From NCBI GenBank assembly GCA_019693395.1, contig JAAMXP010005521.1, positions 1-36,774 of the forward strand: a stretch of 36,774 nucleotides of DNA, in the 5' to 3' direction. Each line of letters starts with the position of its first letter. Position 1 is the first letter of the stretch. Below the pieces are notes generated by a model. That model searched no databases and was not told where the DNA came from. It was given only the letters and a program-made list of their open reading frames with translations. The stretch comes from Ettlia oleoabundans. Taxonomy: Eukaryota > Chlorophyta > Chlorophyceae > Chlamydomonadales. A program made the position numbers and the translations under genes. This document shows, in pieces, positions 1 through 11,000 of this stretch.

Positions 1-66
1 ACCCCACCCCACCCCACACCTGTCTGCACTCACCTTTGCGTCTGGCCCTTGTTGATTGGCCTGCAG

Positions 67-560
67 CTGGAGTTTGGCGGGCGACAGTTGTGGGATTGCT
101 CGCTGCAGGATGAGGCGTTTAACCCCAGTGACCCCTGGAATTATGAGGCCACTGGGCAGGTGAGGAGCGAAAGGGTCAGGGCAGGCTGCAATTTTGAAGC
201 GGCTTCAGTGCCTGTTGACACGTGGTTAGCGCCACAGTCAAGGAAAGACGAGCATTACTGGTTTTCTGCAGCGCTGCCTGGTGTTCTCGGTACAAGCAGG
301 CGCTGCTCGCTGTAGCTAATAAGCTTGGCACAGGAAAGTTGCTGAGGCCCAATTTTGCACGGTTGCCGCTCACCTGCCGTATCTGCCTGCTGCTGCTGCT
401 GCTGCTGCTGCAGTGCGTGCCAGTGAGCAACATCAACTCAGCCCTTAAGACCACCACCGACCTCAACGGAGCTCCCTGGGAGGCGGGTGTGCTCATGGCC
501 TTCCTCATAGTCTCCCGGGCGATGGTCTATGTTGCTTTGCGCATGAAGACCAAGCAATAA
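67..560 (+). CDS. C-terminal exons of a probable ABCG-type ABC transporter (5' part outside window)
   Basis: Two exons are visible, 67-159 and 414-560, joined in phase 0 by a GT-AG intron (donor CAG|GTGAGG, acceptor CTGCAG). The first exon follows an acceptor at 64-66 (ctgcag). Joined, they give about 79 residues ending in a hydrophobic helix with the segment AFLIVSRAMVYVALRMK and a stop at 558-560. The order of an extracellular Cys-containing loop (LEFGGRQLWDC), a Trp-Glu-x-Gly start of the last helix and a short basic tail matches the C-terminus of ABCG half-transporters, which export lipids and other hydrophobic compounds. No ATPase domain lies in the window, so family assignment rests on this short tail only; another polytopic protein is possible. 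Confidence 0.5.
387..413 (+). repeat. (CTG)8 run ending in the 3' splice site of the ABCG intron
   Basis: Eight perfect CTG triplets at 387-410 are followed directly by CAG, which serves as the acceptor of the exon starting at 414. The triplet run thus takes the place of a normal pyrimidine tract. Confidence 0.8.
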
Positions 561-1281
561 GTGCAAACCAATCGTCCCCATGCAAGCAACCAGGCGTGAC
601 GGACTGGGCGAGATTAAGCGCGGCAGCTGGGAGCATCCCCTGTTGAAGCCACAGCCACGCAGCTGCCGGAGCTTGGTGTATCCATGCTAAGTATCTCCAC
701 ATGGCTATACCATTCATAGCCCCAGCGCACTTCAAGAGAGCAAGAGAGCCCCATATGTGCGGACAGATTTCTAGATGCAGATGCCCACTTCTCACTCTAA
801 TTTATCACAAACTCGTATATCCCACCAAAATAGCGATGCTGGGAGGTTGTTGAAGAGCTGCAGGATGTGGGTATGGCTCCTGTGCTGCTGTCCCCCCTTC
901 ACAGTGCTCTGTCCTGTTTGGCACTTTGATCGACTGCAACAAAAAAACCTCTTGCTGTCCATTGAAATAACATGTCATTGCCGAGGCGCTGGGTTCTTCG
1001 CCTGCTTATGATCGATCATTTCGTTTTGGCACTGCACAGTTCTCCTTCAGTTATGCGTCTTCATTTGCATTGGCTGGGCAGTCTGTTGACGAGTACTTGT
1101 AGATAGTTCGAGTCCAACTGGGGCATTGCAGCTGAAACGTGCTATCGATGCATCATTGCGGTACTGGCATTGCACCCCGCATTCATGTGTAATCTATTGA
1201 AGGTCCAGGAGGGTCAATTGGCCTGTGTCAGGAATAACTATTCTGAGCCTAATTGAGGGTACAGTGCAAGGGGTTGCCGGC
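561..1281. other. Intergenic, 3' ends of two convergent genes
   Basis: No conserved coding sequence was seen. A TGTAA motif on the plus strand at 1188-1192 lies about 630 bases after the ABCG stop and is a candidate chlorophyte poly(A) signal. The 3'UTR of the minus-strand SDHAF2 gene must also lie here, so the transcripts probably abut or overlap. Confidence 0.5.
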
Positions 1282-2546
1282 TCAGCTTCCCCCAGCCTGG
1301 CTGCTGCGGTCGCTGCTGCTTGCGCCCCCGCCCGACATGCTGCCAATCACTCGGCTGCTGCTGCTGTCGCTGTCATTGCTGCTGTTACCCCCGCCAGCGC
1401 CTGTCAGTTCCCTGCCTGTGTCTGTCCAGCCGCGCACCCACTCCTTGGGTGATTCTTTCGCTGCCCGCGGCACGCTGTGGTGCCGGTCCGTCAGTTGCTT
1501 CACATGCGCCTGCAGCGCCTGGAACGCGCGGTTGCGACGCATCTCCTCCGGCGGTTCTTCCTGCAGCAAGGGCCAGCCAGAATATGCTTTGATGTCAACT
1601 TGGCTACCTAGCTGGTTTTGCAATTGTTTCAGCACTGCAGAACTTGTACAGAACAGAGCAGCAACCCGCAGACAGCTGGGCACAAATTGAAGGTTCCCAG
1701 ATGGCAGGGCAGACGATGGATCATCCAGCACTGCCCCTCTCTTTTTGTCAACAACACAGCCTTAATCGCCTTCAACGGGCATCTTGCTTCCCTCGTAGCC
1801 TTTTTGTGTAGAATGCGCGACGTGCTCCTCACAGCAGTGACAGAGTCTGGCACGGCACCCACCTGTGCCGTCAGCCACTTGAACATCTCGGGATTCTCCT
1901 GATCCAGCACCACCTCAAATTCTCGTATGAGGTCCACGCTCATCTTGGGCACCTCATTTTCTGCCCATAAGCCCTGCACAGCAGACGGACGGCACGTGTA
2001 ATGATGGCAGAGCAAAGCAATGCAACAAGGAGGGAAGCGCCGGATATAACATGCACCGGCCACAACCTGCAGCATGCTTTGCACGGAAATAGATAGCGTC
2101 TTCACTCAGAGTAACTCACAATGAGCAGGTCCAGCTCCAGGAATCCCCGCTGCTTGCTGCGGTAGAGCATGCGATTGACGAGCTGCAGGACAGTGGGGTG
2201 GTGGGTCCACCTCTGGACGGTGGACGGTGGACAGCGGACCACAAGGCAGTGGCGGCACCCTACCATCGACACACGACTGTAACCCTAATCCAAGGCGGTC
2301 CTCTGCTACTCGTGGGCATTGGGACGCAGCCAAAATCACCGCTTTGCGCTGCATTTCCGAGTCTCTGCCGTGCTGATCACCCTGCCAGCTCGCCGCCTGC
2401 ATCCATCGAACACATTGATGCTGCCTGGTGCAATCTACAAGGCGTTGAGCTGCGGCAGCCAGCAAGCCAACGTCCTGTGGCTGCAACCCCGCAGCGGCTG
2501 TGCAGCGAGGCAACAATCTGGCCACACGGCCGGCCGTTAGTGCCAT
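1282..2546 (-). CDS. SDHAF2: Succinate dehydrogenase assembly factor 2, mitochondrial (plant type)
   Basis: Four exons: 2546-2439, 2182-2120, 1973-1863, 1560-1282, all joined in phase 0, giving 186 residues. SDHAF2 promotes covalent attachment of FAD to the SDHA subunit of complex II in the mitochondrial matrix. The diagnostic motif RMLYRSKQRGFLELDLLI spans exon 2 and continues into exon 3 as GLWAENEVP. Exon 3 ends FKWLTAQ and exon 4 opens EEPPEEMRRNRAF, then ends near KEWVRGWTDTG, the same order as in land-plant homologues. Exon 1 encodes a short Arg/Ala-rich mitochondrial presequence (MALTAGRVARLLPR). The exon 1 donor (CTT|GTAGAT) is weak, so its end is the least certain. A Ser/Gly-rich tail of about 35 residues after the conserved core is unusual for the family. 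Confidence 0.88.
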
Positions 2547-3198
2547 CGCGAAGGAGTAATGAGTTGCAGACCAGCTTGGCGCTTGGCAGGTTTCTCAGCA
2601 AAGCCAGTCCTGCTCCCCGCGCGCGCAGCAGGCGTGTGGCAATTTGACTTTCGGCAATGTAGTCCGCATCATGTGCATCGTGAGCTTTGCGCGAAACAAA
2701 CGTGCCACAGGGTGCTGCGCTGAAGGCCCACTGCCCCGCCCGCCTACCGCCGCTCTGCTTGACCGGGGCGCATCGCGCCATCAGGGGCTGCAGGGTTCAT
2801 CTAGGCGTTGTAAGGTGCAAGTGAAAATGCAAAGGCACACCAGTGAGGTAAGGGCATTGCTAATGCTGCAAGGAATTTGCCTTTGCACTGTGACGGCAAA
2901 CAAATTGCAGGTCCGCGCAGATGTTTGATTTGCCACATCAGCCACTGCACCGCTGCAGCTGTGAACTGAACTTGAAGGGCACCAAGTCAAACCCTCAGCT
3001 CCAAGCATATCGGACACACATTGTACTCGGCAGATTGCAGCCACCCATTGCATAGGCGCAGTACAGCCGACCGCCGCTGTGTACCTGCAGCAATCCGCAA
3101 TCCATCTCAGCAGGCGCGTTGCTACCCTTCGGTGGCAAGCGAGGTCTATCACAATTGCACCTGAAGGAGTTGGTCGACTAGGGTTGTAGGAGCTCTCG
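2547..3198. promoter_or_regulatory. Divergent intergenic region between SDHAF2 and the plastid repeat protein
   Basis: About 650 bases separate two start codons that point away from each other, so both promoters must lie here. Open frames exist on both strands (for example 2781-3392 minus) but show no conserved motif or consistent splice structure. I saw no obvious TATA box. Confidence 0.55.
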
Positions 3199-5808
3199 AT
3201 GCAAGCAGTAGCGTTAACCTCTGGCGCGCGCCTCGCTCCAGGTCGCAGGGCGCCTGGCAAGCAGCGGCATTCTGGCCTCCAAGTTCGTGCATTGTCCCAG
3301 CCGGAGCAGCCCCAACAACAGGTGTGGGCGATCTCTGCAGTGTGCAGGTGTCTTCCCCTCCTTAGGAAGTGCACGTCTATATACGTCGCCAATCTCGATC
3401 CTGGGTGCAGGACGCAAACCTAGCCACCCGGATGGGCGCCCTTGCGCTGGCGGCCACCTTGACGCTGGCTGCCGCCCCAGCGCCTCTGCCTGCTCTTGCT
3501 GAGGAGGCCAAGCCCTCTGCTGGCCCAACCTTCACCGTGCCCACCTTCACAGCACCCGATATCAAGGTTAGATAGTCGCCTGATTATGAATCTCTTCATG
3601 TTGTGGATGCAGTACGGCCTTGCCGATCCACCGACAACTTCTTGGTGTTCTATGTCCGGTTGCTCAGTGAGTGTGAGGAGTGTCAGCTTCGTAAGAGAAG
3701 GAAAGGTGGTGAATTGCTTGTTGCATTTCTCATTGTTCACTAATAGCAGGTACCTGAGCTTCCAAAGATGCCAACCATGCCTGAAATGCCGCCCATACCA
3801 GCAATGGACCTAAAGCTCCCAGAGTTCAAGGTGGGTGGGTTCCACGCCGTGATCAAGGCCCTAGCCGGAACAGTAAGGCTGGAATGCCTCATGCGCTGCC
3901 TGTGAATTGGTTCTGTCAATGTACGCTGCGTTGCATGGCAACGCATGGGGCATACGCAGGCAGTGTTACCAACCATTCCTTTGTTGGAGATAATGGGATT
4001 TGCCAATAAGCCATACTTGCATCTGTGCTAGCATTATTGCAGATATGTGTCCGTGGTACCAAGCAGGTTGGTAATACAAACAGCATGTTAGATCTCCATG
4101 ACTGCACTGTCTGCTCGTCATTCACCCTGCAGATGCCAGAGGTTGACACAAGCAAGATGGGCACCTTCACTGCACCCACGCTACCCTCTGTCAACCTGGA
4201 TGTAAGTGCACAGGCTGGACTGGTAGCTGGCAGCTGCAGTGAGCGCCGCTTTGCTCTTGCCTTGCTTTGGTCTGCTCAGATTACCATCATGTGACGACGC
4301 CACATGGGGAAGGGTATCAACCTCCTCCTCGCCTGCCCTCTGCAATGGCAGGTGGATGTTGGCAAGGTGAAGGAGCGGCTGACCATGCCCACCCCTAAGA
4401 TTCCTGAGTTCAAGGTGCCCACTGTCCAGGCCCCCAGCTTTAAGCTTGACTTCAAGCCGCCACCCGCTCTAGAGGTGGGTGGCAGGAGGGAAAGGGCTGG
4501 CAACCTTCCGTTGTGCTGGTAGCCTCGTGGAGGCAAGCCCTGCGCTGAAGCAACAGACCTTGCAGCACTCAGCTGCTGCATCCTGCGAAAAGTGTGCGTT
4601 GGGACAACCTGCTGCTGCACAACACGCTTCAGAACATAACAAGAGAGCCACTGACGGTGTCGACCGACAAAGTCACTGCCCCGCACCTTCGCCATGGTCA
4701 CAGTCAGACATTTACTGTGGCATTTGTGTTATCCCGCAGGGCAAGAAGTTTGAGGTGCCCAGTCTTGACAAGCTGGACTTTAAACCGCCGCCGGGCCCGC
4801 CGAGCATCTTCAAGAAGTTTGCTCAGGTGCGTCACAGAGCGTATCTGCTTGCCATCAATGCAGGACTGGCTTGGTGGGCAGCAGCGTAATCAATAAACAA
4901 TATATTTTCCACCCCTGCAATTTTTGTGGGAGCATTCCAGAGGTGATATCTCTGGTTGTCCAGCCAAGCACTCTACCATGGATGTCACAAGTGCCTCTGC
5001 TCTCTTCCCATGGTAGCAGCCTGCGCCCCCCAAGCCAGAGGCGCCCAAGGCTGTCCCCATGCCAGAGACACCCAAGGATCTCCCCATGCCAGAGGTGCCC
5101 AAGGCTGAAGGGCCCAAGCTGATGCCTCTCCCCCCACAAGTCCCAGCACCCATGCCCCGCCCAGCACCGCCTGCGCCTGTGGAGCCCACGCCAATGCCTT
5201 TGCCAGCACCCGCCCCCATGCCGCCGCCGGCCGCACCACAGGTGCCCAGTGGGCCCAGCCTGTTTGAGATGCTGAAGGATTCCCTGAAGGATACTGAGGA
5301 GAAGGCGGCGCAGCAGAAGAAGGAAGCAGCTGAGGCCAAGGCGGCCGCTGCTGCTGCGGCTGAGACAGAGCGGCAGGAGGCAGCGCTTAAGGAGTCAGAG
5401 GCACGTGCCGAGGAGGCCGCCCGCGCGGAGGCACAGCGTAAGGAAGCGGCTGCGCGGGCGCAGGCGGAGGAAAGGGCACGGGCTGCTGCTCAGGCCACGA
5501 AGCTTCGTGAGGAGAGGGAGGCTGCAGAACGGGCGGCAGCAGAGCGCGCTGCTGCTGAGAAGGCGGTTGATGAGGCCAAGGCCCGGCAGGCAGCTGCTGC
5601 CGCCAAGCAGCAGAAGGGAGGGCGGCGCAAGGGGCCCCTGCCGCTCTTCCTGGCGCAGCTGCTGGTGCTGGCCGGGTTTGTAGCGGTTGGCCTTGGCGCC
5701 ACCAAGTATGCTGATCAGGTAAAGAAGGCACTGCAGGCAGCTAGCAGCGCCGTCATTACGATTTACCAGGCGTTGGAAGGAGCCCTGGCCAAGCAGAAGA
5801 AGGCCTGA
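3199..5808 (+). CDS. Plastid-targeted Pro-Lys repeat / coiled-coil membrane protein, unknown function
   Basis: Seven exons, all introns phase 0: 3199-3321, 3411-3566, 3750-3830, 4133-4201, 4352-4474, 4740-4826, 5020-5808, giving 475 residues. Residues 1-41 are basic and rich in Ala/Ser, like a chloroplast transit peptide (RALSQ). Residues 48-71 form a hydrophobic stretch ending PALPALA-like before EEAKP, resembling a thylakoid-transfer signal with an Ala-x-Ala cleavage site. Residues 80-290 are a low-complexity repeat of Pro, Lys, Met, Phe and acidic residues: TFTVPTFTAP, MPTMPEMPPIPAM, KIPEFKVPTVQAP, and the exact octamer KLDFKPPP twice. About 294-410 is an Ala/Glu/Arg-rich coiled coil. About 421-440 (FLAQLLVLAGFVAVGLGA) is one membrane helix, followed by a basic tail. 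I do not recognise a named family. The phase-0 exons suggest growth by exon duplication. The targeting and topology are inference. Confidence 0.75.
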
Positions 5809-6556
5809 GCTGGAGCTTCTGTGAGTGAGCAAGTGTTGCCCCCACTTGGCGCGCTAGTCATGCCTGCTCTGTGGGCCTGCACATACGTTGTGGCCTATAA
5901 GGGCTAGCAAGTGATAAAATTCCGTGCTATCAGGCCACAAATGCCGGCTCACATGCAACTCTGCCTCCATTGGAATAAATCAATGCAGTGGCATGGCTGC
6001 ATTATGTGCTAGTGCATCGCAATGAAGAATGCATTGTTTGAATGAACATTTTGTTTTCTGTTTAATACGGATCCGGCAAGTCTGCTGTATTCACCTGCCA
6101 TCCTCCTTTGCCCTTTGCACCCCGATTGAGCCGGATTGGATCACAGCACTACCCCAACACCAACTCTCCTTGAATTAAGACCCCTTGAGAGCGACCTACT
6201 GCGCTCCCTTGCATTATAAAGTTGCATGGTCGCCGCATCGGTCGCCCTTCCCTCGGTTCTCATTTCATCAAGATATCATTTCAGTCATGCCTACAGAGCG
6301 TGTGAAGCAACCCTAAGACTCTGATCTGACCCAATTGGTGGCTCTAAGACTGAGGGAAAGCAGTTAAGCATAGCGCTGCGGCGGAATCGCGCCACACACA
6401 GCAGGCCCGCGCCAAAACGCGTTGCATTGGTATAAGCTTACTTTCAGACAACGGAGCTCCTTATCGTCAACATATTGGCAGCTGCTCCTTGTTTCCGTTT
6501 GCAAACCCGGCCCCGGGTGCACCTGCCGCAAGCGTGTGATCGAAGCGTCACTGCAG
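5809..6556. other. Intergenic, 3'UTR of the repeat protein and promoter of the next gene
   Basis: No coding sequence was recognised. A TATAAA at 6215-6220, followed by C/T-rich sequence, lies about 340 bases before the next proposed start codon and could be a core promoter with a long 5'UTR. No TGTAA was seen after the 5808 stop. Confidence 0.4.
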
Positions 6557-7620
6557 ATGACGCCTCCCGAGCCGCATGCAACTTCATCAAAGCCCAACAG
6601 CCTGAAGACAGCAAGGGAAGGCGTCAGGTTCAAAATTCTTCGCAGGCTCTTCCCCGGTGCGCGCGCAATCTGCGACGCATTGCGCAGACAATCTGTGTCC
6701 AAACCACAACCGCGGTCCGCCCATCACACGAATTCAACCGCCTTGAACCAACTGAATTGCATTGGTCTCCGCTGCAGGCAAGCTACTGCAAGCCGCCGCA
6801 CACCCTGCCGCTGCTCCCGCCTTCGCTCTGGATGAGAGACCCCGCACCACTTTGGATACCTCTACACCTTCCAATACTCGACCCAGGCATCACGTAGTGC
6901 ACAGAGCGCCCGCCGAGTCTTTCACAACCCAAAGGTGCGCATGCTCTTTGCATCTGGGCCTGTTGTGACCCCTCCCTGATCCGCCAGCAGGCAACCAACT
7001 CTTGGGGGCGCCTTGACCCCGCCACACACTGACCTGGCCTGGCCCGGCCTAGCCACACATTGACCTGGCATCCCTGCTGCTGTCTCTGCTCCCTTTCCCA
7101 ATGTTGCAGCCAGGTCGATAGTACCCCTCTGCTTCCCACCGGCCTGAGCCAGGCAAGAACCTTGGATTCAAATGAGTTACAGCTAAGGCAGATGCCGACA
7201 GGTGAGCAGAAACGCTCTTGCACGGTGGCGGCACCGTGGTTGGGGGCGCAGCAGCTGCCGGTTCCCGCTCAGCTAGAGCCTCAACAGCGAGATGTGGCGC
7301 TGCACGAGGATCGCAATGCCCGCCAGGGAGCAGAGCAGGATGCGCAGGCCGCTTTGGCAGCTGCTGCTTGGCAGGAGGAGCGGACTGCAGCTGAGCAGGA
7401 GCAGCTAGCTGCTTATGTGGCTGCCCTGCGGGAGCAGGCTGTGCGGGATGCACAGTATGCGTCGCAGTTCCTGCCACAAACTAGGCAGCAGCAGTGGCTC
7501 CGTAGGCGTGCCTACACCGACGGCGGGGGTGAGGCAGCGCCTCCTGCCTGTTGCGACTGGAACCCATTCAGCATCACGCCATCTGGCAGCCAATTGACGC
7601 TGAATGCAGACTTCGAATGA
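6557..7620 (+). CDS. Hypothetical coiled-coil protein
   Basis: Three exons fit by phase: 6557-6656 (phase 1 end, donor CG|GTGCGC), 6778-6934 (acceptor CTGCAG, phase 2 end, donor AAAG|GTGCGC) and 7110-7620 (acceptor TTGCAG), for 255 residues. The N-terminal exon is basic (REGVRFKILRRLFP). The middle part is Pro/Arg/Thr-rich. Roughly residues 135-205 are Gln/Glu/Ala-rich and likely form a coiled coil, with heptad-like spacing in EEQEQLAAYVAALREQAVRD-type sequence. The C-terminus carries a Cys pair (PACCDWNPFSI). No family was recognised. The start ATG is the first in the open frame of exon 1; a further upstream exon cannot be excluded. The matched phases across two introns are the main support. 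Confidence 0.55.
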
Positions 7621-8049
7621 CGCTGGCCCCAAGCCTCGTGACATTGCCACATTACAGCAGTATAAAAAACCGGGCTGGCGGCGTGAGCCACGAAAGCTCC
7701 AACTGACAGCATAGATGCAACGGAAAGTTCTGGGATGCGTCATGAACAGGCCTGGAGTAGCTGGGAGTATGGCAGAGAGGATCCAGCGTGCTGTTTTTGG
7801 CCGTTTTTGCAACTTGAACAATGCAATGACGTTTCACTAAGGCACAAGTGGTTGCATAGAAGGCCAAGTAGGATAAGAAGTCTATATGAATCAACACAAC
7901 AAATCCCCTGCTTAAAAATCGCCTCAACTGAAAGAAGCTGACCATGTAGCAGGCAGCCACCTCCCAGGAAGAAGCACCCCCCAGGGCACCTGAATCACAC
8001 TACTCTAGTAATAACAGATAACGAACCTTCACAGGCGCTGCTGAGTCAG
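7621..8049. other. Convergent 3' region
   Basis: This lies between two genes that face each other. A minus-strand TGTAA (TTACA on plus at 7652-7656) lies about 395 bases past the stop of the minus-strand lyase gene and is a likely poly(A) signal for it. It sits only about 32 bases after the plus-strand stop, so the two transcripts probably overlap tail to tail. Confidence 0.5.
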
Positions 8050-11000
8050 TCAGCCGCCAGTGTAGGCCTTGGGCGCGTTGAATGCATGCACATTGCCGCT
8101 TTCCACTCCAGCCTGGGGGTCAATCTGCACGTTGATCAGGGTGGGCCGCCGGCTGGCCAGTGCCTCACGCAGCGCCGCCTGCGGTGCAGCGGCAGCAGAG
8201 GACAGCAGGCGGGCACGAGTGATGAGACGGGCATGCACGACAAGTCAGGGATCGCACCTTGGGCCATTGATGTGTCCTGACTTGCTTACACAAGCACTGT
8301 GTTGGCTCGCCCTGGTGCTAGCGGTGCAACATGCAAAACCAACGGGCTGGGGCACAGCCACGCTCAACAGAGAGAAGGAATGCTGCCAAAGCAGGCTGGC
8401 AATGCCACTGGTCCGCCTTATCGGCGCCATGCCCATACCTGCAGCTCCTCTGCGGTTGCCACCTCAGTGCCCCGCCCACCAAAGGCCTCCATCAGCAGCT
8501 GGTAGCGGGCCTGAGGCACAAAGGCGGTGGGGGCAGGGTCTGATGAAAGATCCACAGCCGCCAGGCCTGCATCCAGGTAGCAGGGAGGCAGTCTAGGGGT
8601 GGGCTGTGTGTGGGGAGCAACTTTAAACAAGTTAGGCGTAGCTGGACAGTCAGGGCGGTTGATGGGAGCTCCGCAGGATATAACCAGGATATGACAAGGC
8701 AAGCACGTGCCAATATACCAACAAGGGCGTTTGCTGCCAAGCAGCAGTCTGCTGGGTGCTAGAAAAGGCCAGCTTGGTGATGCCAGGCAAGACACCCCCG
8801 GTGCATGCTGTGTGGTGCATGAAAGCGCATGACACAGCACAGAAACAAAGGTACATCATGCAGATCAGCACAGGGTCCGGGCATGTCTGGTGCCAGACAT
8901 GCGCACTCGCCTGATTCCGCCAGCTCGCGCAAGCGCTGCTCTCGGCGGTCCCCGCCGTATATGCCTCCATTGTTCAGCACAATGATGCAAACAGCTAGAT
9001 TGTACCTGCATCATGCAGGAGAAAGCCAGCCAGCCGCAGTTCGGCGAGATATGTCAGATGGTTGCTGTGGGGCGGATCTTAACAGACAGACATGGCAGGG
9101 AGGCCAGCTGCCAACTAGAAGGGCGGACCCAGGCAGATTACTGAAGGCGGAGTCCCAGGGCACGGTGCACACGCCTGCAAGCAATGCAGCCCAACGTCGG
9201 CTTCGGCCCTGGCCTAGCATGCCTCCAGGGCTGCGCTTCGCACCACTGACTAAGCCAACCGCAGCCCAGCTTGCCTGCAGATGGTCTCACACTCCATCCC
9301 CGAGAAGCCAAAGGCCGAGTCGCCCTCTACAGCCACCACACCGCGGTCAGGGTGTGTGACGGCCGCGGCAATGGCATAGCCCAGCCCCACGCCCATGGTA
9401 CCGTGGCTGCCCGCATCCAACCGGCTGCGGGGGTCCACCACAGGCTCCAGCAGCACCCTGCAAGCACGGTGGATGTTGGGTGGGTGTGCATGCGCCTGCT
9501 GAGGTCATGGCTTAATGGGCAGCAAGTGCGGGATTACACAAATACAACAGGATGTTTGTGGTACCTGTGTGTCGAACCAGAAACCTCCCTGGTATTCTAA
9601 CGCCCAAGCTCACCTGGCATTGTCCATCGTGTTGGCGCCCTCTGCCACCACTACCGGTGGCGTGGGCAGGGCGTTGAGCTCGTCTCGTACCACCCGCAAG
9701 GTGGTGTGATAATCCAGGGGGAAAGCGATTTGTGCCATCTTGGCAGCCAACTTCTCCCGAGCAGCGGCCACCTTAGTTTGCAACGCACCGACCCAGCTGG
9801 TCGCGCCAGGCAGCAGCACGCCGTCGCTTCCTCCGCCATTGCTGCTATCACTGCTGCTTTGCAAGGCTTGCAGCAGCTGCTCTGCCATGACTGCGGCATC
9901 ACCTCGTAGCACCAAGGCACACTTGGCCGCATCCTGATCTGAGGGCTCGACATCCCCTAGGATAAATTTTACGCCAGCACCCCAGCGGGGCGGTTCACCA
10001 AAGTGCAGCTGCCAGTTCAGCCTGCACAACAGGCACAGAGGCGCGGACAGGAAGCAAAGGAAGGCACAGGTTGAGCTGTGGCACCAGTGTCACCAGTGCT
10101 CAAAGAGAGAGCCTACAAAGAGTTAGAGAAATAAGCGCTAGAAAGGGAACAGAGAAGTGCATGTGAGATCAGCCCAGCCCAGCCCAGTACATCATAGCAC
10201 AGCCCCGGCATGGTAAAGCAGCGATGCGGCAGCAGATTCAAGGTCTGACATGATATTGAGCTCACCGTGCCCCCACCACCAGCGCCACATCAGCCTGCCC
10301 CAGTGCCAGGGAGCGCGCTGCGTTGGCGCACAGCGGGCTGCTGTCCGGCACAACACCCCGCCCCATGGCTGTTGCAAGGAAGGGCAGCCCAGCTGCCTCT
10401 GCTAGAGCCCTCAGAGGCACCTCCGCCCGCCCCAGGGCAGCGCCCTTGCCCACCACCAGCAGCGGCCGCTGCGCACTGCGCAGCAGCGAGGCGGCTGCCG
10501 CGATATCGGCAGGTGGCGGCGCTGGGCGTGCCAGGCGCAGCGGGCCCGCCACCGCTGCCTCTGCCTGCGCTGTGGCTGCCGCATCTGGCAGCTCCGACAT
10601 GAGAAGATTGGAAGGAATATCCACATATGCGGCCCCTGGGCGCCCCAAAGCAGCAGCCTGTAGGTGCATCAGGGAACGCCACCAGTGGCGGGTGGTATCC
10701 TTTGATGGCTGGGACAGCCCCCTTTCAAAGGTTTGATCTTGCTCGCCTGCGCACACAGTCGGCTGATTGGACGCTGACCGATGCCACCTTGGCATTGTCT
10801 TACACGTCTTCCTTAACACAACACGTTACCCACCCAACCACCACCCAACCACCAACTAACCAACCAGCCGCCACTCACCTGGAAGGCCTGTGCCAGCAGG
10901 CGAGGTATGTCGCCAACTTCCGCCGCCTGCCCAGCCCACTTGACATGCGGTGCTACAACCGCCAGCTGATCCACCTCCTGGAAGGCGCCCTTACCCACTT

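Noticed and set aside
1253..1690. Plus-strand open frames rich in Leu/Pro/Ala
   Set aside because: They are the complement of SDHAF2 exon 4 and its intron; the minus frame carries the conserved protein.
2781..3392. Open frame of 203 codons on the minus strand
   Set aside because: It overlaps the first exon of the plastid protein gene, is rich in Cys, Arg and His without motif, and lies in the expected divergent promoter.
10323..10736. Plus-strand open frame opposite the long OXC exon
   Set aside because: Its Ala/Arg/Pro-rich composition follows from the GC-rich conserved minus-strand frame; no motif of its own.
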